The notes: a model not told the origin generated them from the sequence alone. A stretch of 64,000 nucleotides of DNA from Streptomyces sp. LUP47B (GCF_001746295.1 NZ_MJAH01000011.1:247188-311187), one strand, 5' to 3'. Shown: positions 35,086 through 43,478, counted from the first letter of the stretch. Numbers and translations: made by a program.

Positions 35086-35378
35086 CGTTGTACGACGTGA
35101 CACTGCCGGGCGAACCTCCTGTCGCGCACTTGTGCGGCGGATGCGAAGAGATCTTCCACGGAATCTTCGGGCACGGAGATCTGCAGAAGTGGTACCAGAC
35201 TGTCGAGCGGCGTGATGCCGAAGCGCTGCGGTTGTACATCCACCAGTCGAGGGCGCATGAGTTGCACAGGACGACCTGTGCCTTCAGGTGTCTTCCACCA
35301 GCCGTCGTCGCCCTCAGCACACCCGATCAGCTCAGGGCGGAGCTCAGGAAGGTGCAGGCGATCCTTCCCGAGTACTAG
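35082..35378 (+). CDS. Small Cys/His-rich hypothetical protein coupled to the membrane gene
   Basis: A 98-residue protein. HLCGGCEEIFHGIFGH near the N-terminus and HRTTCAFRC in the second half could make a zinc site. The middle, DLQKWYQTVERRDAEALRLY, is helical. GTG 35082 has a perfect GGAGG 7 bases upstream and overlaps the preceding stop. It depends on the TTA-containing upstream gene for coupled translation. The stop overlaps that of the convergent gene by 4 bases (CTAG). Function unknown. Confidence 0.6.
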   Translation: MTLYDVTLPGEPPVAHLCGGCEEIFHGIFGHGDLQKWYQTVERRDAEALRLYIHQSRAHELHRTTCAFRCLPPAVVALSTPDQLRAELRKVQAILPEY

Positions 35379-36304
35379 GACGCTGAGGGATCGTCACGAT
35401 CCTGCGCCGACGACTCTGAGGTCCAGCCCCCTGGGTGGTTGTACCGTCGGTCCTGTCGCCGAACCCCGGCGAACAGGTCCGATACCTCGGAGAACATGAC
35501 CTCCTCGGAGGCGCGGTCCGCGGGCAGGGGGTAGTGCAACGCGTCGAGCAGGTCGAAGCGGTGCAGGTCGTACACCACATGCATGAGGCCCGAGTACGCC
35601 TGCGCCGCGGTCACAGCGCCCTTGTACGAAACGGCGGCAAGGGCCAGGGCGGCTCCGCACAGCCACCACTGTGACGGCTCGTCGTACAGGGCGGCTGTCC
35701 CGACCCCCATGAGGGCGAGGAACGCCCAGCAGAAATTCACCGCGGTCTCGAGTGCGTCCCGGGTCGAGCGGAGTACCTCGGACATGCGATCGGAGACCTG
35801 CAGGTAGATGCGGGGCCAGGAGCTCAGCGTCCTCAGACCGTAGCGTTCACCCGCGCTCAGCTCCCCGGCGCGCAGGGCGTTACCGAGTGCCGTGGGCAGC
35901 AGGACGTGGGCCGGCGGGTGAGCGGCGAGTCGGCGGCGTGCGTCCGCGCGTAGGCGCAGCTCCCGGTCCCCGCCCGTCTGGCCGTGAGCCCGCCGGTGGA
36001 GTGCCTGCCAGCGCCTGCGCTGCAGCCGGGCCAAGAGCCCCGCGAGCCTGGCCGTGAGTACCCAGCGGTCCCAGTAACCCTCCAGAACGCGCACTAGACG
36101 CACTTGGAACGGCTGCACCAGCAGCCCGAGCAGTGCCGCGCAGACAACGACCGCCAGGATCACCCCCAGCGCGGCCTCCGGCCCTTGCGGCCTCAACGCT
36201 CTCCAGTTGCTCCGCCCTGAAAAACTCCCCGCCCGCACCAGCGCGAGCACCCCGGCGACGAACAGCGCGCACGGCGCGAAACGCACCGACAGCACCCGTC
36301 GCAC
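35375..36304 (-). CDS. Hypothetical membrane protein, four helices
   Basis: A 309-residue protein with helices near residues 5-25 (FAPCALFVAGVLALV), 40-62 (GVILAVVVCAALLGLLVQPF), 200-222 (VNFCWAFLALMGVGTAAL) and 228-250. A long Arg-rich cytoplasmic section of about 120 residues (LLARLQRRRWQALHRRAH) lies between helices 2 and 3. GTG 36304 was chosen for GGGGAGGG upstream; the frame runs further but without a good start. It is convergent with the TTA-linked pair and may be part of the same accessory patch. No family recognised. Confidence 0.6.
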   Translation of the reverse strand: MRRVLSVRFAPCALFVAGVLALVRAGSFSGRSNWRALRPQGPEAALGVILAVVVCAALLGLLVQPFQVRLVRVLEGYWDRWVLTARLAGLLARLQRRRWQALHRRAHGQTGGDRELRLRADARRRLAAHPPAHVLLPTALGNALRAGELSAGERYGLRTLSSWPRIYLQVSDRMSEVLRSTRDALETAVNFCWAFLALMGVGTAALYDEPSQWWLCGAALALAAVSYKGAVTAAQAYSGLMHVVYDLHRFDLLDALHYPLPADRASEEVMFSEVSDLFAGVRRQDRRYNHPGGWTSESSAQDRDDPSAS

Positions 36305-36471
36305 GAAGCTCGCCCTCCCCGTAGGCCCCTGAGCGCTGTTCAGTATGAAGCGCCGTGTCAAGCAGAGAGCAGGGAGGGTGCGTGGTGCGATCAAGCCACG
36401 CGCGTGGCCGGCACCGGTCAAGTCCCATGTGATTGTTGTTACTTGTGGGGCGCCGGTCGCAGACTGCCACC

Positions 36472-37257
36472 ATGGCACTCCTGAGGAAATCCGCCGCCGC
36501 GCTGTGCGCCGCCGCAGCGGTACTGCTCGCGACACCCCCCACTGCCTCCGCAACCCCCGCTCCCCACGGAACCCTGGCCAGGGAGAACTTCGATCGTCTC
36601 CCCCTCGGGCCGGTCGCCGAGGGACGTGGCTGGAGCACCGATACGGCCGGCGGCACGCTGACCGTTGTCCCCAGCGCCACGGGGCATGGACGTGAGCTGC
36701 GGATTCGTACCGAGGGCAACGGTCGGGCCTTCCTTGTGTTCGATGAGCTCTCCCCGCCCGGCAACAGCTTCTGGGGACGGGTGCGGTTGCGGGTCGGGGG
36801 CTTCCCCACGGCGCCCGACTGGGCGCACTGGACCATCGCCGAGGCGTCGGGGGCGCGCTCGGCGACGCTGGTACGGCCGATCGGTGGGCAGTACGCGCCG
36901 ACCGATCGCGGCAACTTCTGGGGCGTCGGGTCCGATCTCGGGCCCACCGGGGACTGGACCTCCTGGAAGACCTCCGCGCCGGCCGTAGGTGGGGCCTGGC
37001 AGTGCGTCGAGTTCCATCTCGACGCCACCGACAACCGGGTCACCGTGTACCTGGGCGGCGTGGAGCAGTCCGACCTGACCGTGTCCACGAGGGCGCACGG
37101 GGGGACCTCGGACGACTTCGTCTTTCCCTCCTTCGACAAGCTGAAGCTGGGCTGGCAGCTCTATCAGGGCGACCCGACGCCGTCGTCGTACGACATCCGT
37201 ATGGACGACATCGCGCTCGGCACACGGCGCGTTGGCGGTTGCGAAAACGGGAGTTGA
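36472..37257 (+). CDS. Secreted Cip1-like protein (putative polysaccharide-active)
   Basis: A 261-residue exported protein. The signal peptide is MALLRKSAAALCAAAAVLLA with cleavage near TASATPAP. The mature part reads FDRLPLGPVAEGRGWSTD, ELRIRTEGNGRAFLVFDEL, RLRVGGFPTAPDWAHWTIAE and LKLGWQLYQGDPTPSSYDI, which I recognise as the core of Cip1-like proteins related to the fungal cellulose-induced protein and to lyase folds. Activity on a plant or wall polysaccharide is inferred. ATG 36472 is in a CCACC context without a clear ribosome site. Confidence 0.6.
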   Translation: MALLRKSAAALCAAAAVLLATPPTASATPAPHGTLARENFDRLPLGPVAEGRGWSTDTAGGTLTVVPSATGHGRELRIRTEGNGRAFLVFDELSPPGNSFWGRVRLRVGGFPTAPDWAHWTIAEASGARSATLVRPIGGQYAPTDRGNFWGVGSDLGPTGDWTSWKTSAPAVGGAWQCVEFHLDATDNRVTVYLGGVEQSDLTVSTRAHGGTSDDFVFPSFDKLKLGWQLYQGDPTPSSYDIRMDDIALGTRRVGGCENGS

Positions 37258-37351
37258 ACCTGGGATTGCGCCTGGCGCAGCGGGCGTGATCCACTTCGGC
37301 GGTCATGCACTGGGGCCTCTGGGGAGGGGCCGGGGGACAGGGGAGGCAGCG

Positions 37352-38638
37352 GTGCGTACCGCTGGAGAAGAGATCGTGTCGCCGTGCCCGCAGTGCGGGG
37401 TGGAGATCCGTACGGACAGACGGTTCACCACGTGGTGTGCCGCCTGTGAGTGGAACGTGGACCCGCAGGGGCCCGGCGAGCAGAAGCGTGGGCTGGACAG
37501 GGTGCGCCGCGGGCTGGCGCAGCGGTACGGCGCGCGGCTGTTCGACGAGCTGAGGGGTGGGGGCGGGAAGGGGAGCGGGAGCGGGCTCACCTGGTCCGGT
37601 CCGCTCGCCTACGCGCTCGCGCTCACCGTGCACGGGTTGACCGTCGTTCTGGCCGCGGTCGGCCTGTGGGGCCTGGTCCGTGGCTGGGGCGGGCTCGCTA
37701 TGGTCTTCGGGCTGTTCCTGTTGGCGCTTGCCTGGTCGCTGCGGCCGCGGCTGAACCGGCTGTCCGATGACGACCGTGTCCTGTTGCGAGGCGACGCGCC
37801 CGAGCTGTTCGCGCTCGTCGACGAGGTCGCCGCCGGCCTGGGCACCCGGAGCGTGGACGCCGTCGTCGTCGACGTCGACGCCAACGCGAGTGTCACCCAT
37901 CTCGGGCTGCGGCGCCGGCTCCTGACGCTGGGGCTGCCGCTGTGGGAGGTGCTGAGCCCCCAGCAGCGGATAGCGCTCCTGGGCCACGAGCTCGGCCACT
38001 TCACCCACGGCGACACCCGGCACGGCATGGTCGTGGGAACCGCCTTCAGGTCGCTGAGCACCTGGCTCTACTACGTCCAGCCGATGCCGAACCCGAACGT
38101 GGTCCAGGCCATCACCAACCTGGCGTGCGTCCCGCTCCGCCTGCTCATCACCGGCGTCATGGCACTGCTCGACCAGCTGACCGCGCGGGCCTCCCAGCGC
38201 GGTGAGTATCTGGCCGACGCGACGGCGGCGCGCACCGGGTCGACCGAGGGAGCGGTCGGTCTGATGGACCGCCTCATGGTCACCGACTCGATCGTCACCA
38301 CCCTGCAGCGCGAGACCAACAGCCGCCGGCTCCGCGGGACGGGCCGGGGCGGCAAGCAGAACGCCGACGGCCTGTGGGAAGCGCTCGTCGCCCATCTGGA
38401 CTCCGTCCCGGAGTCCGAGTTCGAACGTCAGCGCCGGGTGGGGGCACTGCGCGGCCACAGCGTCGACGCGAGCCACCCGCCGACCCATCTGCGCCGGCGG
38501 CTCCTGCTGGACGGTACGCCGGTGCCCGCCTCGGTGACGATGGACGCCGCCCGGACCGAGCGCATCGCCAGTGAGCTGGCGGACGTACGCGGGACGCTGG
38601 CCCGTGAAGTCGTCAGGGACGGTTACGGAAACCTGTGA
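37352..38638 (+). CDS. M48-family membrane metalloprotease with N-terminal zinc ribbon
   Basis: A 428-residue protein. CPQCGVEIRTDRRFTTWCAAC is a short zinc ribbon; two hydrophobic segments follow at about 95-145. The peptidase domain contains LLGHELGHFTHGD (HExxH type, near residue 211) and the glutamate ligand region RASQRGEYLADATAARTGS, typical of HtpX/M48 enzymes. It probably degrades membrane or stress-damaged proteins. GTG 37352 has GGGGAGG 5 bases upstream; GTG 37376 is an alternative. Confidence 0.88.
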   Translation: MRTAGEEIVSPCPQCGVEIRTDRRFTTWCAACEWNVDPQGPGEQKRGLDRVRRGLAQRYGARLFDELRGGGGKGSGSGLTWSGPLAYALALTVHGLTVVLAAVGLWGLVRGWGGLAMVFGLFLLALAWSLRPRLNRLSDDDRVLLRGDAPELFALVDEVAAGLGTRSVDAVVVDVDANASVTHLGLRRRLLTLGLPLWEVLSPQQRIALLGHELGHFTHGDTRHGMVVGTAFRSLSTWLYYVQPMPNPNVVQAITNLACVPLRLLITGVMALLDQLTARASQRGEYLADATAARTGSTEGAVGLMDRLMVTDSIVTTLQRETNSRRLRGTGRGGKQNADGLWEALVAHLDSVPESEFERQRRVGALRGHSVDASHPPTHLRRRLLLDGTPVPASVTMDAARTERIASELADVRGTLAREVVRDGYGNL

Positions 38639-38652
38639 CGGCCTCCTTCAGT

Positions 38653-38686
38653 CTGTGACCGCGCCCCCCGCTCCGGCCGGTCACAG
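38653..38686. terminator. Shared convergent terminator between M48 and DUF4132 genes
   Basis: CTGTGACCG (38653-38661) pairs perfectly with CGGTCACAG (38678-38686) across a C-rich loop. It lies 14 bases past the M48 stop and includes the stop codon of the minus-strand gene, so it could serve both directions. Confidence 0.65.
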
Positions 38687-41143
38687 CTGGCTCAGGATCG
38701 TCGGATCGGTGATCTTCGTGTCGTCCGCCAGCATCATCGCCTTGCTGAGGATGACCGCGAGCATGCGGTCGCCCTCGTAGGGGAGGTAACCGGCCTGCGG
38801 TGCCGACGGGTTGGACTTCGGGACGATGCACAAGTACTGGTCGTTCGGGGTGCGGAGAATGTTGCCCGAGCCGAGGTGGATCTTGTACGTGTGGCGGTCG
38901 CCCTTCACATGGAGGAAGCGGCCCTCCAGGGTGCATCGGTCGGCTATCGCGAGCCTCGGGATCAGGCGGTCCAGGAGGAGACGGCGGGTCTCGGCACTCT
39001 GGTTGAGCTCTCCGAAGCCGTACGACGTCCAGTACTCGCGGAAACGGCCGCCGGGGCCGCCGTCCTGCCAGGTGGGGTCGTTGCCGATGCTGGCCACGCC
39101 GACGAACAGGTCCACGTCGCGCAGGACTTCGGACAGGACCAGGGGCGGTATCTCCGTCAGGGGCAGAGGGTCCACCGGCTCGGCACCGTCGCGCAGCCAC
39201 ATGCGGTACTCGCCGCCGGCGCAGTGCGCCCAGTTCTCCGGGGCGCCGATCGGGTAGAAGCGGACCTGGTCGGTGCGCAGGCGCAGGAAGGTCCCGGAGT
39301 CGGTGATGTCCGTGTAGTCCTCGCCGCCCTCGCCCTCGATCCAGTACTCGGCTCTCAGGCCCCAGCGCGGGAGGTCCCGGCCGGCCGGCGGGGCCTCGTC
39401 GTCGACGGCCAGGCGGAGTCTGTTGCGCCAGCCCCGGGCCGCCGCCAGGGAGTGGAACTGGTGCTGGCGCAGGACGTGGGCCGCGAAGCGGTTGGAGTAG
39501 GTGCCGGTGATGCGCTCCGCGTCCGTCAGCAGGTAGACCTCCCGGTGGGCCTGCTTGAAGGGCTGGGTGATCTCATGGCGTTCCAGCCAGTCGCGCCAGG
39601 CGACGATCTCGGCGGGGGTGTGGTCCACCGAGTGCCAGAGGCGGACTTCCGTGCCTGTGGTGACCGGGGTGTCGGTGACCGTGCGCAGCGAGCCGTCGGC
39701 GTATCCGGCCGTCGTGCCGTCGACCGTCCACAGCAGGCGACGGGCGAGGGTGCCGACGAGGGGGTGGTCGAGGTAGCGCTCGCGCCAGGTGTCGTAGGAC
39801 CAGGTGCGGTCGGCCAGGAACTGGCGGTCCAGGCGCTCGCTCTGGGCCGAGAGCATCTTGTCGACGTCCTTGACGGCCGCCTTGAGCTCCTTCAGCTCCT
39901 CCGCGTGGTCCCGTCGCACGGCAGCCGGCACGCTCCTGACCGGCTTCCCGCTCGCGTTGCTCCAGGTCAACACGGCCTTGGTGCCCTGTACTTCGAGGAC
40001 AGCCGTGTTCTCGCCAAGCCGGTGCTCCGCGCGTCCGACCTCGGTCAGGCCGTACGCCGGTACGGCCAGTTCCTCGATCTCCTCGCGGCTGAGGCCCAGG
40101 GCGACGGCGCGTGCCTCCAGGGCCGCGTCGAGCAGCTTGGCGGTGTTCTTGTACGTCACCCGGGTGGCCAGGCGGGCCAGTTCGGCGAGGGCGGCCTCGC
40201 TGTCGATGCGGGCGAGGGCGTTGACACCGGCGTTGGCGACCTTCGGGTTGCGCGGGCCGAGGCCGGCGACCTTCTTGAGGGAGGTCTCGACGAGGGCGCC
40301 GAGGGCGCGGGCGGTGTCGGGGTGGGCCGGGAGGAGGGAGAGGAGCCAGGCGAGGCCGCGCAGGGCGTTCGCGTTGTAGGGGTCGTAGGCGCTGTTGACG
40401 TCGGGTTCGTACCGCCCGCGCTCCAGCTCGAAGGTGCGGGGGCGGCCGACCAGGGCGAGCCAGCGGATCACCGCCTCGCGGACGCGGTCGGGCCCGAGCG
40501 GGTCGACCAGGGCGGCTGCCTGCTCGTCCCACTTGAGGGAAGGCTTGGCCGCGGTGGCGGTCGTCATGTGGGTCAGGAGTCGCTGCCAGGCGGGGCCGGT
40601 CTCGCGCAGGGCTTCCTCGGCCCACGCCTCCCCGACGTTGAGGGGCGGCTCGGTCAGCTTCTTGGCCGTCCTGGGCAGGTCCTCGTTCTGGTAGGCGTGG
40701 AGGACCGAGCGGCGGACCGTGGCGACGACAGCGGGCGCGACCGGGCGGCCCGCGGCCAGTTCGGCCTCGATGAGGTTCTCGTAGCGGGCGCCCCACCAGA
40801 AGGAGTGCTGCCGGGAGATCCCGTCGAGCAGGGACAGCCGCTCCGCGGTGAGGCGGTCGTGGGGCGGCAGGTCCCGGGAGACGATTCCCAGCAGGATCAG
40901 CGCGTTCTGCCGGGCGTTCGGGCCCGCCTGGTCCGAGTGGTACTGCGTCACGAGGCCGTCGGCGATCCGTGACCGCGCGTCCGGCGGCAGTTCGAGCAGC
41001 CGGGCCAGTACGCCGTCCCACAGGCCGGCCCAGTTGCCTTTGTTGGCGACCGCGGCCCTGAGCAGGTCGGCGGCGAGCTCCTCCAGGTCACCGTCGGCGG
41101 CACGCTGCCGGATCAGGTCCTTGTACTTCTGGATCTCGCCCAT
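38681..41143 (-). CDS. DUF4132 domain-containing large protein
   Basis: An 820-residue soluble protein of the DUF4132 family (related to MolR-type and WGR-containing proteins). The conserved block lies at about 515-610: ITQPFKQAHREVYLLTDAER, TGTYSNRFAAHVLRQHQF, LAAARGW. A second block, PPLVLSEVLRDVDLFVGVAS, lies near residue 690. The first 350 residues are armadillo-like helical repeats. Biochemical function is unknown. ATG 41143 lies 2 bases after the stop of the TTA-containing small gene, so translation is probably coupled. Confidence 0.82.
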   Translation of the reverse strand: MGEIQKYKDLIRQRAADGDLEELAADLLRAAVANKGNWAGLWDGVLARLLELPPDARSRIADGLVTQYHSDQAGPNARQNALILLGIVSRDLPPHDRLTAERLSLLDGISRQHSFWWGARYENLIEAELAAGRPVAPAVVATVRRSVLHAYQNEDLPRTAKKLTEPPLNVGEAWAEEALRETGPAWQRLLTHMTTATAAKPSLKWDEQAAALVDPLGPDRVREAVIRWLALVGRPRTFELERGRYEPDVNSAYDPYNANALRGLAWLLSLLPAHPDTARALGALVETSLKKVAGLGPRNPKVANAGVNALARIDSEAALAELARLATRVTYKNTAKLLDAALEARAVALGLSREEIEELAVPAYGLTEVGRAEHRLGENTAVLEVQGTKAVLTWSNASGKPVRSVPAAVRRDHAEELKELKAAVKDVDKMLSAQSERLDRQFLADRTWSYDTWRERYLDHPLVGTLARRLLWTVDGTTAGYADGSLRTVTDTPVTTGTEVRLWHSVDHTPAEIVAWRDWLERHEITQPFKQAHREVYLLTDAERITGTYSNRFAAHVLRQHQFHSLAAARGWRNRLRLAVDDEAPPAGRDLPRWGLRAEYWIEGEGGEDYTDITDSGTFLRLRTDQVRFYPIGAPENWAHCAGGEYRMWLRDGAEPVDPLPLTEIPPLVLSEVLRDVDLFVGVASIGNDPTWQDGGPGGRFREYWTSYGFGELNQSAETRRLLLDRLIPRLAIADRCTLEGRFLHVKGDRHTYKIHLGSGNILRTPNDQYLCIVPKSNPSAPQAGYLPYEGDRMLAVILSKAMMLADDTKITDPTILSQL

Positions 41144-41145
41144 GG

Positions 41146-41538
41146 TCAGCCACCCACCAGCGGGACGAGCTTGAGGAAGGTGACCTCGGTGCCGAGCACG
41201 AGGTCGATCTCCTCGTCGAGCTCGGTCACCTGACGGTCGCCGACCAGCACCAGGAAGCCGTTGCCCGCGAAGGCCTTGAGGGCGAGCTCGGTCTGGGTCT
41301 GGGGGTCTAAGCGGCGGGGCGTGCGCAACGCGTAGCCGTTCAGCACGCGTTCGGTGTTCTCTGGCTGGACCAGGCCCTGGAAGACGGCGGGGGTTCGCGC
41401 GTTGTACTCGGCGACCTCCTGGAAGACCCGGCGGCGGATCAACTCGCGCACGGCGAGCCGCTCTTCGGCGATCTCCAGACCCCAGCCGTCGCTACGGCTC
41501 CCGCTCGTCGTCTCGTCGACGAACATCACGATTCCCAT
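41146..41538 (-). CDS. Small hypothetical protein with a TTA codon, coupled to DUF4132
   Basis: A 130-residue protein (RRRVFQEVAEYNARTPAVFQ, ELALKAFAGNGFLVLVGDRQ, TELDEEIDLVLGTEVTFLKL). The C-terminal half resembles small beta-grasp-like partners often found beside DUF4132 genes, but the family is not certain. Leu77 is TTA (reverse complement of 41308-41310), so both this gene and the coupled DUF4132 gene may need bldA tRNA. ATG 41538 or 41526 could be the start. Confidence 0.65.
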   Translation of the reverse strand: MGIVMFVDETTSGSRSDGWGLEIAEERLAVRELIRRRVFQEVAEYNARTPAVFQGLVQPENTERVLNGYALRTPRRLDPQTQTELALKAFAGNGFLVLVGDRQVTELDEEIDLVLGTEVTFLKLVPLVGG

Positions 41539-41587
41539 ACCGAGGACAGTACGAGACACCACTGACAACGGGCCCTGCTCGGAGGGT

Positions 41588-42058
41588 TCACACGAGGTTG
41601 CGGACAACCGTCCACGTCACGGCCACCGCGAGGACGACCACCTGCGCCCGGGGGCTCAGCGTGGGGCGCCAGCGGCGGCCGTGCAGGCCCTCCCACGCCC
41701 AACGGCCCAGCAGCATCAGGGCGTACGGCGAGGCGAGCAGCAGGGCCCGGTTGTCCAGCCATGCTTCGGTGAAGTGGCCGTGCATCAGGTCGTACACCAT
41801 GCGGGTGCCGCCGCAGGCCGGACAGAGCAGGCCTGTGAGCATGCGGAACGGGCACTGCGGCAGGAGGTGGCCGGGGTCGTGCGGGTCGGTGCGGTAGAGG
41901 TACACGGCACCGGCGGCTCCCGCGGCGAGTACCGCCGAGGGTGCCGTCGCGGGGTGGCGGAGCGGGGAGCGTCGTGCGGAGGACCAGGGCGCCGCCGGAG
42001 CGGTCCCGGCGGGCGCGGCGCCCTCCGCGCTAGCTTCGGAGGATCCGGCCGTGTTCAT
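41588..42058 (-). CDS. DUF2752 membrane protein
   Basis: A 156-residue protein. LTGLLCPACGGTRMVYDLMHG is the DUF2752 signature, with three hydrophobic segments around it (VLAAGAAGAVYLY, ALLLASPYALMLLGRW, VVVLAVAVTWTVV). It overlaps the upstream TM2 gene by 29 bases. DUF2752 and TM2 proteins are often adjacent in Streptomyces. Function unknown. Confidence 0.8.
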   Translation of the reverse strand: MNTAGSSEASAEGAAPAGTAPAAPWSSARRSPLRHPATAPSAVLAAGAAGAVYLYRTDPHDPGHLLPQCPFRMLTGLLCPACGGTRMVYDLMHGHFTEAWLDNRALLLASPYALMLLGRWAWEGLHGRRWRPTLSPRAQVVVLAVAVTWTVVRNLV

Positions 42059-42479
42059 CGGTGTGGTCGTTCCCGGTGAGCAGGAGGATGCCGTCGACCA
42101 GCGACCAGATGCCCAGGCCGCCGCAGGTGAAGAGCTGTGCGAGTCCCATCCCGACATTGCCCAGGTAGAAGCGTCCCACCCCGAAGCCGCCGAGGGTGAG
42201 CTGGAGGATGCCCGCGATGACCTTCGACTTGTCGGAGTACGGCCGTCCGTACGGGTCGTAGCCGTAGGGGGCGTTGGGGTCTCCCGTGTACGTCCCCGGG
42301 GGCGGGTAGTAGCCCGGCGGCGGATAGCCGGGAGGCGGGTAGCCCGGTGGCGGATAGCCCTGCTGCTGATATCCGGGTGGGGGGCCCTGCTGGGGGCCCT
42401 GCTGCTCGTGACCCTGCTGCTCGCTCAAGGGGGACTGCTCCTGGGGACCGAAGCGGGAGGACCCGCGAAAAAAAGACAA
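42030..42479 (-). CDS. TM2 domain protein with proline/glycine repeats; TTG start
   Basis: A 149-residue protein. The N-terminal 70 residues are Gln/Pro/Gly-rich with repeated GYPPP units. The TM2 domain (KSKVIAGILQLTLGGFGVGR, LVDGILLLTG) forms two helices with the characteristic GxFGxHRFY-like turn. The only in-frame start is TTG 42479, because an in-frame TGA lies 4 codons upstream. A run of seven T follows the start on the coding strand; one T fewer would join the gene to ATG 42495. No recognised function. Confidence 0.72.
   Translation of the reverse strand: MSFFRGSSRFGPQEQSPLSEQQGHEQQGPQQGPPPGYQQQGYPPPGYPPPGYPPPGYYPPPGTYTGDPNAPYGYDPYGRPYSDKSKVIAGILQLTLGGFGVGRFYLGNVGMGLAQLFTCGGLGIWSLVDGILLLTGNDHTDEHGRILRS
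42310..42369. repeat. Four 15-base tandem repeats inside the TM2 gene
   Basis: Units start at 42310, 42325, 42340 and 42355, each beginning TAGCC and encoding GYPPP-type pentapeptides on the minus strand. The last unit has diverged. Copy number may vary between strains. Confidence 0.7.
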
Positions 42480-42554
42480 TGAGCCCGGTCATCATGCCCG
42501 ACGGACACCGCGTCGCAGAAGCCCGTTCCGTCAGCCCCGGCTTAATCTGACGAC

Positions 42555-42965
42555 ATGTCAGATGACCAGTCGTACGAACTGCTCGGTTTCGACAACGTGC
42601 TGCTGCCCGTCGGGGACCTCGGCGAGGCCGTCTCCTTCTACGAGCGCGCGGGCTTCACGGTGGGCTTCAGGCTCGACGAGGCCGGGATCGCGCAGCTGAA
42701 GGTCGGCGGCGAGACGCCCGGGATCCTGCTCCGACAGGAGGAGGCGCTCGGGCACCGGCCGCCGCCGTGGCCCGCCACGCGCGTGTGGCTGGAGGTGCCG
42801 GACGCCAGAACCGCCGGCCGGGAGCTGCGCGCGGCCGGCCTCGAACTGCTCGACGAGCCCTTCTCCGTGGTCACCGGGTGGACCGTCGAGGTCGCCGACC
42901 CCTGGGGGAACGTCCTCGGGTTCACCGACTACACCAAGCGTCCCGAGCTCGGCCGGCGAGCCTGA
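42555..42965 (+). CDS. VOC (glyoxalase/bleomycin resistance) family protein
   Basis: A 136-residue protein with the paired beta-alpha-beta-beta-beta units of the vicinal oxygen chelate fold: FDNVLLPVGDLGEAVSFYER, GGETPGILLRQEE and VEVADPWGNVLGFTDY, whose last block is the classic D-P-x-G-N signature. Members bind antibiotics or act as dioxygenases or isomerases. ATG 42555. It precedes, but is separated by 117 bases from, the TetR-linked unit. Confidence 0.87.
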   Translation: MSDDQSYELLGFDNVLLPVGDLGEAVSFYERAGFTVGFRLDEAGIAQLKVGGETPGILLRQEEALGHRPPPWPATRVWLEVPDARTAGRELRAAGLELLDEPFSVVTGWTVEVADPWGNVLGFTDYTKRPELGRRA

Positions 42966-43009
42966 GGGCTCACGGACGCACACGTGACGCAGACCTCTCC
43001 GCAAGCGAG

Positions 43010-43023
43010 TTGAACACGTTCAA
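43010..43023. promoter_or_regulatory. TetR-type operator 1
   Basis: TTGAAC-AC-GTTCAA, a perfect 6+2+6 inverted repeat overlapping the predicted -35 element. A nearly identical site follows 45 bases downstream. Confidence 0.7.
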
Positions 43024-43038
43024 AAGCAGGTCTAGAGT
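43010..43038 (+). promoter_or_regulatory. Predicted housekeeping promoter with -35 inside operator 1
   Basis: TTGAAC (43010-43015), 17 bases, then TAGAGT (43033-43038) is a close match to the vegetative consensus. The -35 hexamer is the left arm of the first palindrome. It would drive 43083-43993 and perhaps the TetR gene. Confidence 0.7.
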
Positions 43039-43054
43039 CTGCCCTGTCAACGTT

Positions 43055-43068
43055 TTGAACGCGTTCAA
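43055..43068. promoter_or_regulatory. TetR-type operator 2
   Basis: TTGAAC-GC-GTTCAA lies downstream of the predicted start of transcription and ends 5 bases before the GGGGGAGG ribosome site of the gene at 43083. Together with operator 1 it brackets the promoter. The TetR gene at 44005 is the likely source of the regulator. Confidence 0.7.
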
Positions 43069-43082
43069 GAAGGGGGAGGCGC

Positions 43083-43478
43083 ATGGACCGCACGGTCGTC
43101 GCCTACGTCATCTACCTGGTCGTCAGCATCGCCCTGACCGTCTGGGTGGCCCGCACGCTCAGCAGGAACGGCCGGATCTTCCTCGCCGACGTGCTGCGCG
43201 GGAACGAGCAGCTCGCCGAGGCCGTCAACCACCTCCTGGTGGTCGGCTTCTACCTCGTGAACCTCGGGTTCGTCGCCCTTTACCTCAGTGGCGACGGGAC
43301 GATCGAGGACACGCGCGGCGTCTTCGAGGCCCTGTCGACCAAGCTGGGCGTGGTGCTGCTGGTGCTTGGCGTGATGCATCTGGCCAATGTGTACGTCCTC
43401 AACCGGATCCGCAGGCGGGGCGCCATGGAGCGGGAGCAGGTGCCGCCGGTCGCGCCGCAGGACTGGGTCCGGGCATGA
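43083..43478 (+). CDS. Small membrane protein in a TetR-controlled unit
   Basis: A 131-residue protein with three hydrophobic segments (VVAYVIYLVVSIALTVWVA, LLVVGFYLVNLGFVALYL, LGVVLLVLGVMHLANVYVLN). No known motif. GGGGGAGG precedes ATG 43083. Its stop overlaps the DCC gene as ATGA. Co-control with a thiol oxidoreductase-like protein by TetR suggests a membrane redox or lipid role, which is inference. Confidence 0.75.
   Translation: MDRTVVAYVIYLVVSIALTVWVARTLSRNGRIFLADVLRGNEQLAEAVNHLLVVGFYLVNLGFVALYLSGDGTIEDTRGVFEALSTKLGVVLLVLGVMHLANVYVLNRIRRRGAMEREQVPPVAPQDWVRA

Noticed and set aside
37250..37310. tRNA-like GAGTTGAACC stretch
   Set aside because: No acceptor stem, D-arm or anticodon arm can be built around it.
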